In this document: piece by piece, positions 57,638-64,000 of the stretch
Position numbering within the stretch: the first letter of the stretch is position 1
How the letters are laid out: each line of letters opens with the position of its first letter
Assembly: GCF_004571065.1 (NCBI RefSeq)
Contig: NZ_SPQN01000001.1
Span: forward strand, 109,834 to 173,833
Source: Geodermatophilus sp. DF01-2
GTDB taxonomy: Bacteria > Actinomycetota > Actinomycetes > Mycobacteriales > Geodermatophilaceae
Direction: 5' to 3'
Length of the DNA stretch: 64,000 nt
Program-made: the position numbers and the translations under genes
The notes under the pieces: generated by a model
What the model was told of the DNA's origin: nothing
The model's database searches: none
Seen by the model: only the letters and a program-made list of their open reading frames with translations

Positions 57638-57902
57638 AGCCGGGCACTCCTGGGATCCGGTGTCGGGTAAGCCTCGCACGGACCGGCGCGACCCCCGTTC
57701 CACCCCACCACCGGGAGCCGTGTCACATGATGATCGGGTGCCGTGCTTCGCACTGCACCCTCGAAGCACGTCCCGCGAGCCGAACCCGCTGCGGCGAAGG
57801 TCACGCGGTCTCGGCAGCCTGGCGCCGGTGTCTCGCGAGCCGACCGGCATACGAGGACGACCCCTCGTGCTCAAGCGGCGACGGGCTGGGCATGCTGTAC
57901 AT

Positions 57903-58394
57903 GTGAGCCTGCCGGTGCAGCTGCCCCTACGGGACTCCACGGTGATGCTCCGCGAAGCCGTGGTAGACGACGTGCCCGCCATCGTGGCGCTGCTGGCTGC
58001 CGACCAGCTCGGCGCTACCCGCGACGGCATGACGGGCAACGAGGACCTGCAGCCCTACCTGCACGCGTTTGACGCCGTGAACGCGGACCCCGCCCATCTC
58101 CTGCTCGTCGCCGACGACGGCGAGGCGTTGATCGCCACCATGCAGCTGAGCTTGCTGCCTGGACTGGCGCGTCGCGGCGCGCTGCGCGCTCAGATCGAGG
58201 CAGTGCGGGTGGGAGAGGACCACCGCGGCCGGGGGCTCGGAGCCGCGATGTTCGAGTGGGCGATCGCCGAAGCGCAGCGCCGCGGTTGCGCCCTGGTGCA
58301 GTTGACCACCGACCGGTCACGCACTGACGCGCACCGGTTCTACGCCCGGCTCGGGTTCGTGGCCTCGCACGAGGGTCTCAAGCTGCACCTGTGA
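57903..58394 (+). CDS. GNAT family N-acetyltransferase
   Basis: 163 residues from GTG 57903 (an ATG lies 14 codons later). LRDSTVMLREAVVDDVPAIVALLAADQLGATRD is a common N-terminus of this GNAT group, and motif A is VRVGEDHRGRGLGAAMFEWAIAEAQRRG, followed by DRSRTDAHRFYARLGFVAS. Substrate unknown. Confidence 0.88.
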   Translation: MSLPVQLPLRDSTVMLREAVVDDVPAIVALLAADQLGATRDGMTGNEDLQPYLHAFDAVNADPAHLLLVADDGEALIATMQLSLLPGLARRGALRAQIEAVRVGEDHRGRGLGAAMFEWAIAEAQRRGCALVQLTTDRSRTDAHRFYARLGFVASHEGLKLHL

Positions 58395-58434
58395 TCTCCT
58401 GCTCTTCCCAGTACAGGATGGCCCTGCGGGACGC

Positions 58435-58941
58435 TCAGCCCGGTTCTCTCAGCGCCGCCTCGATGTCGGAGACCTTCTGGACCAGCAGCGAGCTATCGGG
58501 AATGCGGCGGAAACCGAGCAACTCGTAGAACCGGGCGATCCGCTCGTACAGGGCATCGACGACGAGTCGCGTTGCCACCGTCTGGGTCGCATCGCCGACC
58601 CGCTGGAGCGCGTCGGCGACGAGCACTGCACCGAGCTCCTGTCCGCGTAGTGACTCGGACCGGGCGAGGCGAGCCAGCAGCACCGCCGGGATCTCGACGA
58701 GTCCGCCCCGACCGATCCTGTTCGGAACGTCTTCGCGAGCGACCTTGTGAGCGGCCAGTGCGCAGTAGCCCACGACCGCATTGCCCTCATCCACCCAGAC
58801 CCACGTTCGAGCTGTGCAGCGAGCGGCGGCGGGAACGGCCTGCTCCCGCCGCCACGTGTCCAGCGACGGCTCACCGCAGCTGAAGCCACGGACGTCGTGC
58901 TGCTCGGGGTCGAGCCGCTCGGACCAGAAGTGCACCGTCAA
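58435..58941 (-). CDS. GNAT toxin of the TacT/AtaT type
   Basis: 168 residues, from TTG 58939-58941 overlapping the stop of an upstream fragment, or GTG 58935. [18 protein letters not shown] is the hallmark N-terminus of tRNA-acetylating GNAT toxins, and [29 protein letters not shown] is the acetyl-CoA motif. Normally preceded by a ribbon-helix-helix (DUF1778-type) antitoxin; here only a C-terminal scrap of the upstream gene remains, so the toxin may be orphaned or silent. Confidence 0.82.
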   Translation of the reverse strand: MTVHFWSERLDPEQHDVRGFSCGEPSLDTWRREQAVPAAARCTARTWVWVDEGNAVVGYCALAAHKVAREDVPNRIGRGGLVEIPAVLLARLARSESLRGQELGAVLVADALQRVGDATQTVATRLVVDALYERIARFYELLGFRRIPDSSLLVQKVSDIEAALREPG

Positions 58942-59035
58942 TCGCGCGTGAGCGTCTCGCGCGCCTGCTCAACCGCACGAGTGAGTGCTGCGTTGATAGA
59001 CGAGCACCCGGTCGCTGCAGCGGCTTTTCGCCCCC
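58938..59035 (-). pseudogene. C-terminal scrap of the upstream antitoxin gene
   Basis: The frame that ends in TGA overlapping the toxin start reads [21 protein letters not shown], which looks like an antitoxin tail. Going upstream it merges near 59035 into the antisense of an AraC remnant, and no start with antitoxin sequence is found. Confidence 0.45.
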
Positions 59036-59264
59036 TACGTCGGCCTGCCGGAAGGCCGTGCTCGCTGGGTACCGCCTGCAGGACGCGGCGGCCGCGATCG
59101 ACGACGGGACCGACGACCTGGCGGGACTGGCGGCGTCGCTGGGCTGGTTCGACCAGGCGCACTTCAGCCGCGACTTCCGGGCGGTGGTCGGCACGACCCC
59201 GTCGGCGTACCTGCAGCAGGCCGGGGCGGCGCGCGAGGCCGGCGCGGCCCACCCGGTCGGCTGA
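59036..59264 (+). pseudogene. C-terminal remnant of an AraC family regulator
   Basis: [53 protein letters not shown] is the second helix-turn-helix of an AraC regulator ([23 protein letters not shown] motif). The sensor domain and first helix-turn-helix, about 200 residues, are missing. It joins the antitoxin scrap near 59035. Confidence 0.75.
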
Positions 59265-59325
59265 GGGCCGGATCGGACGACCGACACCTCGCGCGGCTCC
59301 TCGACCGCACCCGCCGCCGCAGTGG

Positions 59326-60474
59326 TCACCTGAGCGCCGGTCGCCGCAGCCCGATGGCGACCACCGGGACGACGGCCATCACGAGCACCGCCACCGCGAC
59401 CACGCCGCCCACCGCCCAGACGGCGAAGACCAGGAGGCCGCCGAGCTCGACGCCCAGGCCGGCGACCGAGGTGACCGTCGTCCGGCGGGTGCTCTCGATC
59501 CGCGCCTGCAGCCGCGCCTCCGCGACGACCAGCACGACCAGGTAGAGCCCGTAGGCGACGGCCACCACGGCCAGCGCCGCCGGGCCGGGGACCACGGCCA
59601 CCGCCCCGAGCAGCACGCCGGCGAGGGTCAGCAGCGCCGCCAGCGCGCGGTCGGGCAGCCGGTCGGCCCGGCCGCCCAGCGCCGCGCCGAGCGCCCCCGC
59701 CAGCGCGATGCCCAGCACGACCACCGGGACGGCGACCGTCGGCACCCCGCCGTCGCCGGCCAGCACGGGGAAGTACTCCTCGACGGCATCCAGCCCTCCG
59801 ACCAGCGCGACCGCGAGCACGGTCAGCCGGAGGACCGGAACGTGCACGACGTCGGCCACCCCCCGGCGGAGGGTGGCGAACAGCGACCCGCCGTCCGGCT
59901 CGCGCGGGGGCTCCGGGAACCGCAGGGCCAGCACCGCCCAGGCCAGGCAGACGGCCGCACTCACCCAGCCCACCAGTGGGTACCCGCCGAGGGCGTAGAG
60001 CAGGCTGGCCGCGGCGGCCGTCGGCACCTGGACGAGCAGCTCGGCCGAGGTCATCCAGCCGTTCACCCGGGCGAAGGCCGCCTCGGCGCCGACGTCGGCC
60101 AGCCCGTCGTAGACCAGCGCCTCGACCGTGCCCGAGACCAGCGCGCTCGCGATCCCCCAGACGGCGAAGCCGGCGGCGAACCCGGCGAGCGAGGGTGTCA
60201 CGGTCCACACGACGAAGGCAGCCGCCTCCAGGACGCCGCCCACGACGAGAGCCCCGCGGCGGGACCACCGGTCGGCCAGCGCACCGGCCGGCACCTCGGT
60301 GAGCACCGCGGAGACCGACCAGAACGCGAACAGTAGCGAGACGTCGGCGGCGGAGAGCCCCGTGTCGAGGAAGAGCAGCGCGTAGAGCGGGTAGAAGGGC
60401 ACCAGCTCCGACAGCGCGGTCCAGCCCACGGCCAGCCGGGCCAGCGGCCGGGCGGCGGGCGGCAGGGCGGTCAT
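59326..60474 (-). CDS. MFS transporter
   Basis: 382 residues with about 12 hydrophobic segments. The MFS loop 2-3 motif is ALADRWSRRGALVVGG and its second-half partner ALGGRADRLPDRAL. The central loop (EPPREPDGGSLFATLRRG) is short. Probably an exporter of unknown substrate; the group resembles small drug or sugar-efflux carriers. Confidence 0.88.
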   Translation of the reverse strand: MTALPPAARPLARLAVGWTALSELVPFYPLYALLFLDTGLSAADVSLLFAFWSVSAVLTEVPAGALADRWSRRGALVVGGVLEAAAFVVWTVTPSLAGFAAGFAVWGIASALVSGTVEALVYDGLADVGAEAAFARVNGWMTSAELLVQVPTAAAASLLYALGGYPLVGWVSAAVCLAWAVLALRFPEPPREPDGGSLFATLRRGVADVVHVPVLRLTVLAVALVGGLDAVEEYFPVLAGDGGVPTVAVPVVVLGIALAGALGAALGGRADRLPDRALAALLTLAGVLLGAVAVVPGPAALAVVAVAYGLYLVVLVVAEARLQARIESTRRTTVTSVAGLGVELGGLLVFAVWAVGGVVAVAVLVMAVVPVVAIGLRRPALR

Positions 60475-60559
60475 GGCCGGGCGTCAACGGAACGGCATGG
60501 CGCGGACCGTAGCGCGGGTCACCCCCCGTCCGCACCGGGTTCCCCGGCTGCGCTCGACT

Positions 60560-60680
60560 AGGCTCTCCCGCCAAGAAGGGGAGTAGCCCCTCGACCGCCG
60601 GTCGACATGCTGGCGCCCCTGGGCGCCCGGCCGGCGGGCCCACGCACCGGCGTGGGTGGGCGAGACCTTCGACCAGAGCA
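60560..60680 (+). promoter_or_regulatory. yybP-ykoY manganese riboswitch with promoter
   Basis: TAGGCT (60560-60565) is a likely -10. Then follow the conserved blocks of the yybP-ykoY aptamer in order: AAGGGGAGTAGCCCC (60577-60591), GTCGACATGC (60601-60610) and GGGCGAGACCTTC (60658-60670). The last, GGCGAGACC, is the L3 signature. The 70 nt to the GTG start of the transporter gene form the expression platform. Binds Mn2+ and usually activates Mn exporters. Confidence 0.85.
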
Positions 60681-60750
60681 GCGTGCCCACGCTGCCGGTC
60701 GGAGGCTGCCCGCACCCGCCCGGCAGTGCCGAGCGGAAGAGAGACCACCC

Positions 60751-61353
60751 GTGCTGTCCCTGACCGTCGTCGCGACCGCGTTCGTCCTGGTGCTGCCCGT
60801 CGAGCTGCCGGACAAGACGCTGTTCGCCAGCCTGGTCCTGGCCACCCGCTTCCGTCCGCTGCCGGTCTTCGTCGGCGTCGGGACGGCGTTCGGCCTGCAG
60901 GTGGCGATCGCGGTCACCGCCGGCAGACTGCTCTCCCTGCTCCCCGAGGCGCTGGTCAGCGGGGTCGTCGCGGTCCTCTTCCTCGTCGGCGCGGTGCTGC
61001 TGTGGCGTAGCGCGGCCAGCGGCCCGGAGGACGTCGAGGAGGCCGCCGACACCCACGAGAACACCTCCTTCCTGCGCGCGGCGGCAATCTCGTTCGGCGT
61101 CCTGTTCGCCGCGGAGTGGGGCGACCTCTCGCAGCTGGCCACCGCCGGGCTGGCCGCGCGCCTCGACGCTCCGGTCTCGGTGTTCGTCGGGGCCTGGGCC
61201 GCGCTGCTCACCGTCTCGGGGCTGGCCGTGTTCCTCGGCAGGAAGCTGGCCGATCGGTTGCCGGTGGCGCTGATCCGCCGGGTGGCCGCGGTGCTGTTCC
61301 TCGCGTTCGCGGTGGTCGCCGCGGTCGAGACCGTTCGCATCCTGGCCGGTTGA
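60751..61353 (+). CDS. TMEM165/GDT1 family manganese exporter
   Basis: 200 residues from GTG, with six hydrophobic segments. The two family signatures are in diverged form: VELPDKTLFA (E-x-G-D-K/R-T with Gly replaced by Pro, about residue 18) and AEWGDLSQLATA (about 122). The family (UPF0016) exchanges Mn2+/Ca2+ for protons; the riboswitch upstream points to manganese export. Confidence 0.9.
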   Translation: MLSLTVVATAFVLVLPVELPDKTLFASLVLATRFRPLPVFVGVGTAFGLQVAIAVTAGRLLSLLPEALVSGVVAVLFLVGAVLLWRSAASGPEDVEEAADTHENTSFLRAAAISFGVLFAAEWGDLSQLATAGLAARLDAPVSVFVGAWAALLTVSGLAVFLGRKLADRLPVALIRRVAAVLFLAFAVVAAVETVRILAG

Positions 61354-61355
61354 AC

Positions 61356-61440
61356 AAGGACCCCGTCTTCCCCACCCCTCGGAGAAGGACCCCGCCCCCC
61401 TCACCGCTCGCAAGCTCGCGGCGAGCCTCTGGACGGGGCC
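61356..61440. repeat. Family B element, one and a half copies
   Basis: A half copy (AAGGACCCCGTCTTCCCCACCCCTCGG, 61356-61382) runs into a full copy beginning AGAAGGACCCCG (61383) with core GCTCGCAAGCTCGCGGCGAG and right arm GGACGGGGCC ending 61440. Between transporter and dehalogenase genes (convergent). Confidence 0.75.
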
Positions 61441-61591
61441 TGCCCGGGACGGGGCCGCGCCGATCGACGTCAGCGAGGTGGCGCGCGCGGAGATCGCCGA
61501 CCTCGGCCATTGCCGGCTGATTCCGTGCCTCGCCGGTGCTGCAGCACCCGCAGAGCACGAGGAGAACCGGCAACGGGGTGATCCGCCCGGG

Positions 61592-62506
61592 TCAGCGCAG
61601 CGTCGGAATCCAGTCGGCCAGCGCCCGGCCGATCTCGTGCGGGGAGTCCTCCGGCACGAAGTGCGAGCCGGGCACGGTGACCTCGGTCAGCGCCGCCCAC
61701 TTGCGGACGAACGCCCGCTGCCGGCCGACCAGGATCGAGCCGGGGTCGGCGTTCAGGAAGAGCTTCGGGACGTCGCTGGTGCGCAGCCACTGGCCGTACC
61801 GGGAGACGACGTCGCGAACCCGCGGCGGCACGTTTTCGATCGGCAGCTGCCGCGGCCACTCCAGCGTGGGCCAGCGGTGTCCGGGCTCGACGAAGGGCTC
61901 GCGGTAGCGGTCGTGTGCCTCAGGGGGCAGGCCGCGGGCAACCGACGCCGGCAGTATCCGGTCGACGAAGACGTTGTTCTCCAGCACCGCGGCCTCGCCG
62001 TCCGGGCCGCGCATGGTGCGGAAGACCTTGCGCGCGGCGGCCGGCCAGTCGGCCCAGGTCAGCGGGGTGACCAGCGCCTCGGTGAAGGCCAGGCCGCGGA
62101 CGGCGCCCGGGTGTCGGTGCGCCCAGTCGAAGCCGAGCGCCGAACCCCAGTCGTGCAGCACGAAGACGACCCGCTCGGTGGCGCCGACCTGCTCGAGGAA
62201 GCGCTCGAGGAAGCCCGCGTGGGCGGAGAAGGAGTAGGTGCCCGGGCCCGGGTCGGGCAGCTTGTCCGACTCCCCCATGCCGATCAGGTCCGGCGCCAGG
62301 CAGCGGCCGAGGTGCTGCACGTGGGGGAGGACGTTGCGCCACAGGTAGGACGACGTGGGGTTGCCGTGCAGGAAGACGATGGTGTTCCGCCCCACCCCGC
62401 CCTCGCCGACCTCGACGTAGGCCATCTCGAGGGTGCCGTCGGCCCGCCGGTCCACGCGGATGCGCCGGCGGGGGAACGGGTCGTCGGGGGAGACGTCGGC
62501 GGCCAT
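61592..62506 (-). CDS. Haloalkane dehalogenase (DhaA-like, alpha/beta hydrolase)
   Basis: 304 residues from ATG 62504-62506. Catalytic set of haloalkane dehalogenase subfamily II: halide-binding Asn in FLHGNPTSSYLWR, nucleophile Asp and Trp in VLHDWGSALGFDWA (about 110), acid Glu in GLAFTEALVTPL (about 135) and base His in PGSHFVPEDSPHEIG near the end. It hydrolyses carbon-halogen bonds; native substrates are often unknown in soil actinobacteria. It begins 12 bp after the disrupted DinB gene and was probably co-transcribed with it. Confidence 0.9.
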   Translation of the reverse strand: MAADVSPDDPFPRRRIRVDRRADGTLEMAYVEVGEGGVGRNTIVFLHGNPTSSYLWRNVLPHVQHLGRCLAPDLIGMGESDKLPDPGPGTYSFSAHAGFLERFLEQVGATERVVFVLHDWGSALGFDWAHRHPGAVRGLAFTEALVTPLTWADWPAAARKVFRTMRGPDGEAAVLENNVFVDRILPASVARGLPPEAHDRYREPFVEPGHRWPTLEWPRQLPIENVPPRVRDVVSRYGQWLRTSDVPKLFLNADPGSILVGRQRAFVRKWAALTEVTVPGSHFVPEDSPHEIGRALADWIPTLR

Positions 62507-62632
62507 GCCGAGGATCCTCACCCATCCCCCGGCGCGGCACCGCTCGAGGTCGGGAGCCCGCCGGCCTGCTGCGCGGCGGCCTCCACCCGATCGCGGAGAA
62601 CCGCCCACTCCGCCCGGCTGCGCTCGGGCAGC

Positions 62633-62692
62633 AGAAGGACCCGCTTGCCCCCCAGGCCTCGCCAGCTCGGCGCCGGCCCCTGCAGGCGGGCC
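62633..62692. repeat. Family B element inside DinB gene, 3' copy
   Basis: 60 bp. AGAAGGACCCGCTTGC at one end, GCAGGCGGGCC at the other (62682-62692), core CTCGCCAGCTCGG. Differs at 3 of 60 positions from the copy at 63076-63135. Confidence 0.9.
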
Positions 62693-63075
62693 TCGCATGC
62701 CGGGCCACCTCCACGCAGACGTGCACGAGGAGCGTGTGCAGCGTCGGGTTCCGCCGCTCCTCCCGCCACCAGGGCACCGTGCCGACGGCGTCCAGCGGCA
62801 GCGCCGCGATCGTCGCGTCGGCGTGCGCGGCGGAGAACCGGTACAGCTCGACGACGTCCGCCCGGCTCTCCTCCGCGGTCGCCCACATGTCGGCGTCCGG
62901 CTCGCCGCCGTCGTCCCACGGGTAGGCGCGGCGGCTCGGCCGGCCGAAGACCTCGCCGAAGTAGCCCAACTGCACGTAGGCGACGTGCTTGACCAGCCCC
63001 AGCAGGTTCGTTCCGGTCGGCGTCATCGGCCGCCGGACGGCGTACTCGTCGAGGCCGTCGAGCTTGGCCAGGAGC

Positions 63076-63135
63076 AGAAGGACCCGCCTGCCCCCCACGC
63101 CTCGCCAGCTCGGCGCGGGCCCCTGCAGGCGGGCC
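63076..63135. repeat. Family B element inside DinB gene, 5' copy
   Basis: 60 bp, arms GGACCCGCCTGC (63080-63091) and GCAGGCGGGCC (63125-63135), same orientation and core as the other DinB copy. Confidence 0.9.
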
Positions 63136-63164
63136 GGCCTGCCGGATGCGGCCGACATTCGCGC

Positions 63165-63195
63165 TTGACCCTGACGCGACGTCAGGCTGTGCACT
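63165..63195 (+). promoter_or_regulatory. MerR-type promoter with 19-bp spacer and palindrome
   Basis: TTGACC (63165-63170) and TGCACT (63190-63195) are separated by exactly 19 bp. The spacer holds a perfect inverted repeat CCTGACG-CGA-CGTCAGG (63170-63186). A long spacer with a central palindrome is the hallmark of MerR-activated promoters; here it controls the regulator's own gene. Confidence 0.75.
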
Positions 63196-63220
63196 GTCGG
63201 TGTTAGGGAGGAGGCGGCCG

Positions 63221-63976
63221 ATGCACGTGGGCGAGGTGGCGGCGCTCGCCGGGGTGACCGTCCGGACGCTGCACCACTACGACCGGATCGGGCTGCTCTC
63301 GCCGTCCGGCCGGACGGCGAGCGGCTACCGGCAGTACGCGCCGGCGGACCTGGAGCGACTCCACCGGGTGCTGCTCTACCGCGAGCTCGGCTTCCCCCTC
63401 GAAGAGGTCGCGACCCTGCTCGACGACCCGGACGCCGACCCGGCCGAGCACCTGCGCCGTCAGCACCGGCTGCTGCTCGACCGGCTCGAGCGCACGCGGG
63501 CGATGGTCGCGGCCGTGGAGAAGGAGATGGAGGCACGGACCATGGGGATCGACCTGACCCCGGAGGAGAAGTTCGAGCTGTTCGGTGACTGGCTCCCCGA
63601 GGAGTACGAGGCCGAGGCCGAGCAGCGGTGGGGCGACAGCGAGGCCTGGGCGCAGTCCCAGCGGCGCACCCGCGGCTACACCAAGGACGACTGGCTGCGG
63701 ATCAAGGCCGAGGGGGACGACGTCGAGCGCCGCTTCGCCGAGGCGCTGCGGTCCGGCGTCCCGGCCGACTCGCCGCAGGCGATGGACCTCGCCGAGGAGC
63801 ACCGGCGGTCGATCCAGCGCAACTTCTACGACTGCCCGCCGGCGATGCACGCCGGCCTGGGCCGGATGTACGTCGAGGACGAGCGGTTCACCGCGTACTA
63901 CGAGCGGGTCGCGCCCGGCCTGGCCCAGTACGTGAGCACCGCCGTCCAGGCCAACGCCGCCCGCCAGGCCGGCTGA
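63221..63976 (+). CDS. MerR family regulator with TipAS ligand domain
   Basis: 251 residues, AGGGAGGAGG ribosome-binding site. MHVGEVAALAGVTVRTLHHYDRIGLLSPSGRTASGYRQYAPADLERLHRVLLYRELGFPLEEV is a standard MerR DNA-binding domain; a coiled coil follows (about 85-115). The C-terminal half (EKFELFGDWLPEEYEAEAEQRWGDSEAWAQSQRRTRGYTKDDW... NFYDCPPAMHAGLGRMYVEDERFTAYYERVAPGLAQYVSTAV) is the TipAS antibiotic-recognition domain. TipAS contacts thiopeptides through a conserved cysteine, present here in FYDCPP. It probably activates its own promoter on binding a thiopeptide or other drug. Confidence 0.92.
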   Translation: MHVGEVAALAGVTVRTLHHYDRIGLLSPSGRTASGYRQYAPADLERLHRVLLYRELGFPLEEVATLLDDPDADPAEHLRRQHRLLLDRLERTRAMVAAVEKEMEARTMGIDLTPEEKFELFGDWLPEEYEAEAEQRWGDSEAWAQSQRRTRGYTKDDWLRIKAEGDDVERRFAEALRSGVPADSPQAMDLAEEHRRSIQRNFYDCPPAMHAGLGRMYVEDERFTAYYERVAPGLAQYVSTAVQANAARQAG

Positions 63977-64000
63977 ACCCCGCCGAGAGCGACGAACTCG

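Larger units (their letters stand above)
62518..63158 (-). pseudogene. DinB family protein gene disrupted by two palindromic elements
   Basis: The middle reads clearly as DinB/DUF664: KLDGLDEYAVRRPMTPTGTNLLGLVKHVAYVQLGYFGEVFGRP, FSAAHADATIAALPLDAVGTVPWW and LHTLLVHVCVEVARHA. The N-terminal helix expected before KLDGL is replaced by one family B element (63076-63135). After ARHA another copy (62633-62692) replaces about 20 residues and shifts the frame; the true C-terminus (SRAEWAVLRDRVEAAAQQAGG, ending 62518) continues in another frame. A start at 63158 would encode the element. DinB proteins are metal-binding four-helix bundles, often thiol transferases. Confidence 0.85.

Noticed and set aside
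58938..59252. Complete antitoxin gene upstream of the GNAT toxin
   Set aside because: The frame is open, but beyond the last 20 or so residues it is the antisense of the AraC remnant and has no ribbon-helix-helix sequence.

Overview
The window is high-GC DNA (clearly above 70% G+C, GTG and occasional TTG starts, strong GC bias at third codon positions) from an actinobacterium. The gene set includes PafE/Bpa proteasome activator, FolP2, GuaB1, an HtdX-FabG4-FadA2 block, a TipAS-type MerR, DUF1707 and STAS/PP2C regulators. Together with soluble chemotaxis proteins, this fits best with the motile, stress-hardy family Geodermatophilaceae (Blastococcus / Geodermatophilus / Modestobacter type). That family assignment is inference from gene content. 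No phage, transposase or CRISPR array was seen; this is ordinary chromosome with many small palindromic repeats.

Layout. 1-5540: minus-strand acid/acyl-CoA catabolic operon (ADP-forming acyl-CoA ligase, MmgE/PrpD, 2-hydroxyacid dehydrogenase, DUF6282) divergent from an enoyl-CoA hydratase. 5571-9298: OmpR-type response regulator, histidine kinase and GerMN lipoprotein operon, divergent from two STAS proteins with a small membrane protein; then tRNA-Ser(TGA). 9546-13036: aconitase and a divergent GntR/FCD regulator. 13175-14793: a hypothetical protein and a methyltransferase. 14906-21301: HtdX-like dehydratase, FabG4 and FadA2 on the minus strand, divergent from a TetR regulator coupled to an acyl-CoA oxidase-type dehydrogenase. 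21465-25580: PP2C phosphatase with GAF/PAS sensors and a degenerate EAL protein. 25699-32347: metabolic genes (aldo/keto reductase, HU, beta-lactamase-fold hydrolase, MaoC, FolP2, PaaI thioesterase, CoA ligase). 32505-36839: soluble chemoreceptor with six tandem PAS domains plus a triple-CheW protein. 37284-44960: quinone oxidoreductase, a cysteine-desulfurase-fold protein lacking the PLP lysine, PafE, DUF1707, an SPFH protein, two HAD phosphatases and SerRS. 45184-50078: polysaccharide deacetylase, VapBC, GuaB1, a small metallopeptidase, a GroES-like protein and an MMPL remnant. 50125-55669: prephenate dehydratase and two TPR-GGDEF proteins, the second fused to a LarB domain. 55969-59264: an eroded stretch of acetyltransferases and gene remnants. 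59326-63976: MFS transporter, manganese riboswitch with a TMEM165/GDT1 transporter, haloalkane dehalogenase, a disrupted DinB gene and a TipAS-type MerR regulator.

Most notable. (1) At least 14 copies of a roughly 60-bp palindromic element whose stem arms co-vary around a conserved core sit almost all at gene ends; two copies have replaced parts of one DinB gene. (2) A second hairpin family, with arms around TGATCATGGGG, occurs three times, and several further perfect palindromes occur once each. (3) A GGDEF-LarB fusion carries an internal promoter-like element and in-frame start that could yield LarB alone. (4) About eleven genes share a TANNNT box 6-8 nt before the start codon, indicating widespread leaderless transcription. 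(5) A soluble six-PAS receptor is built from 366-bp DNA repeats and has a sigma-28-like promoter candidate.
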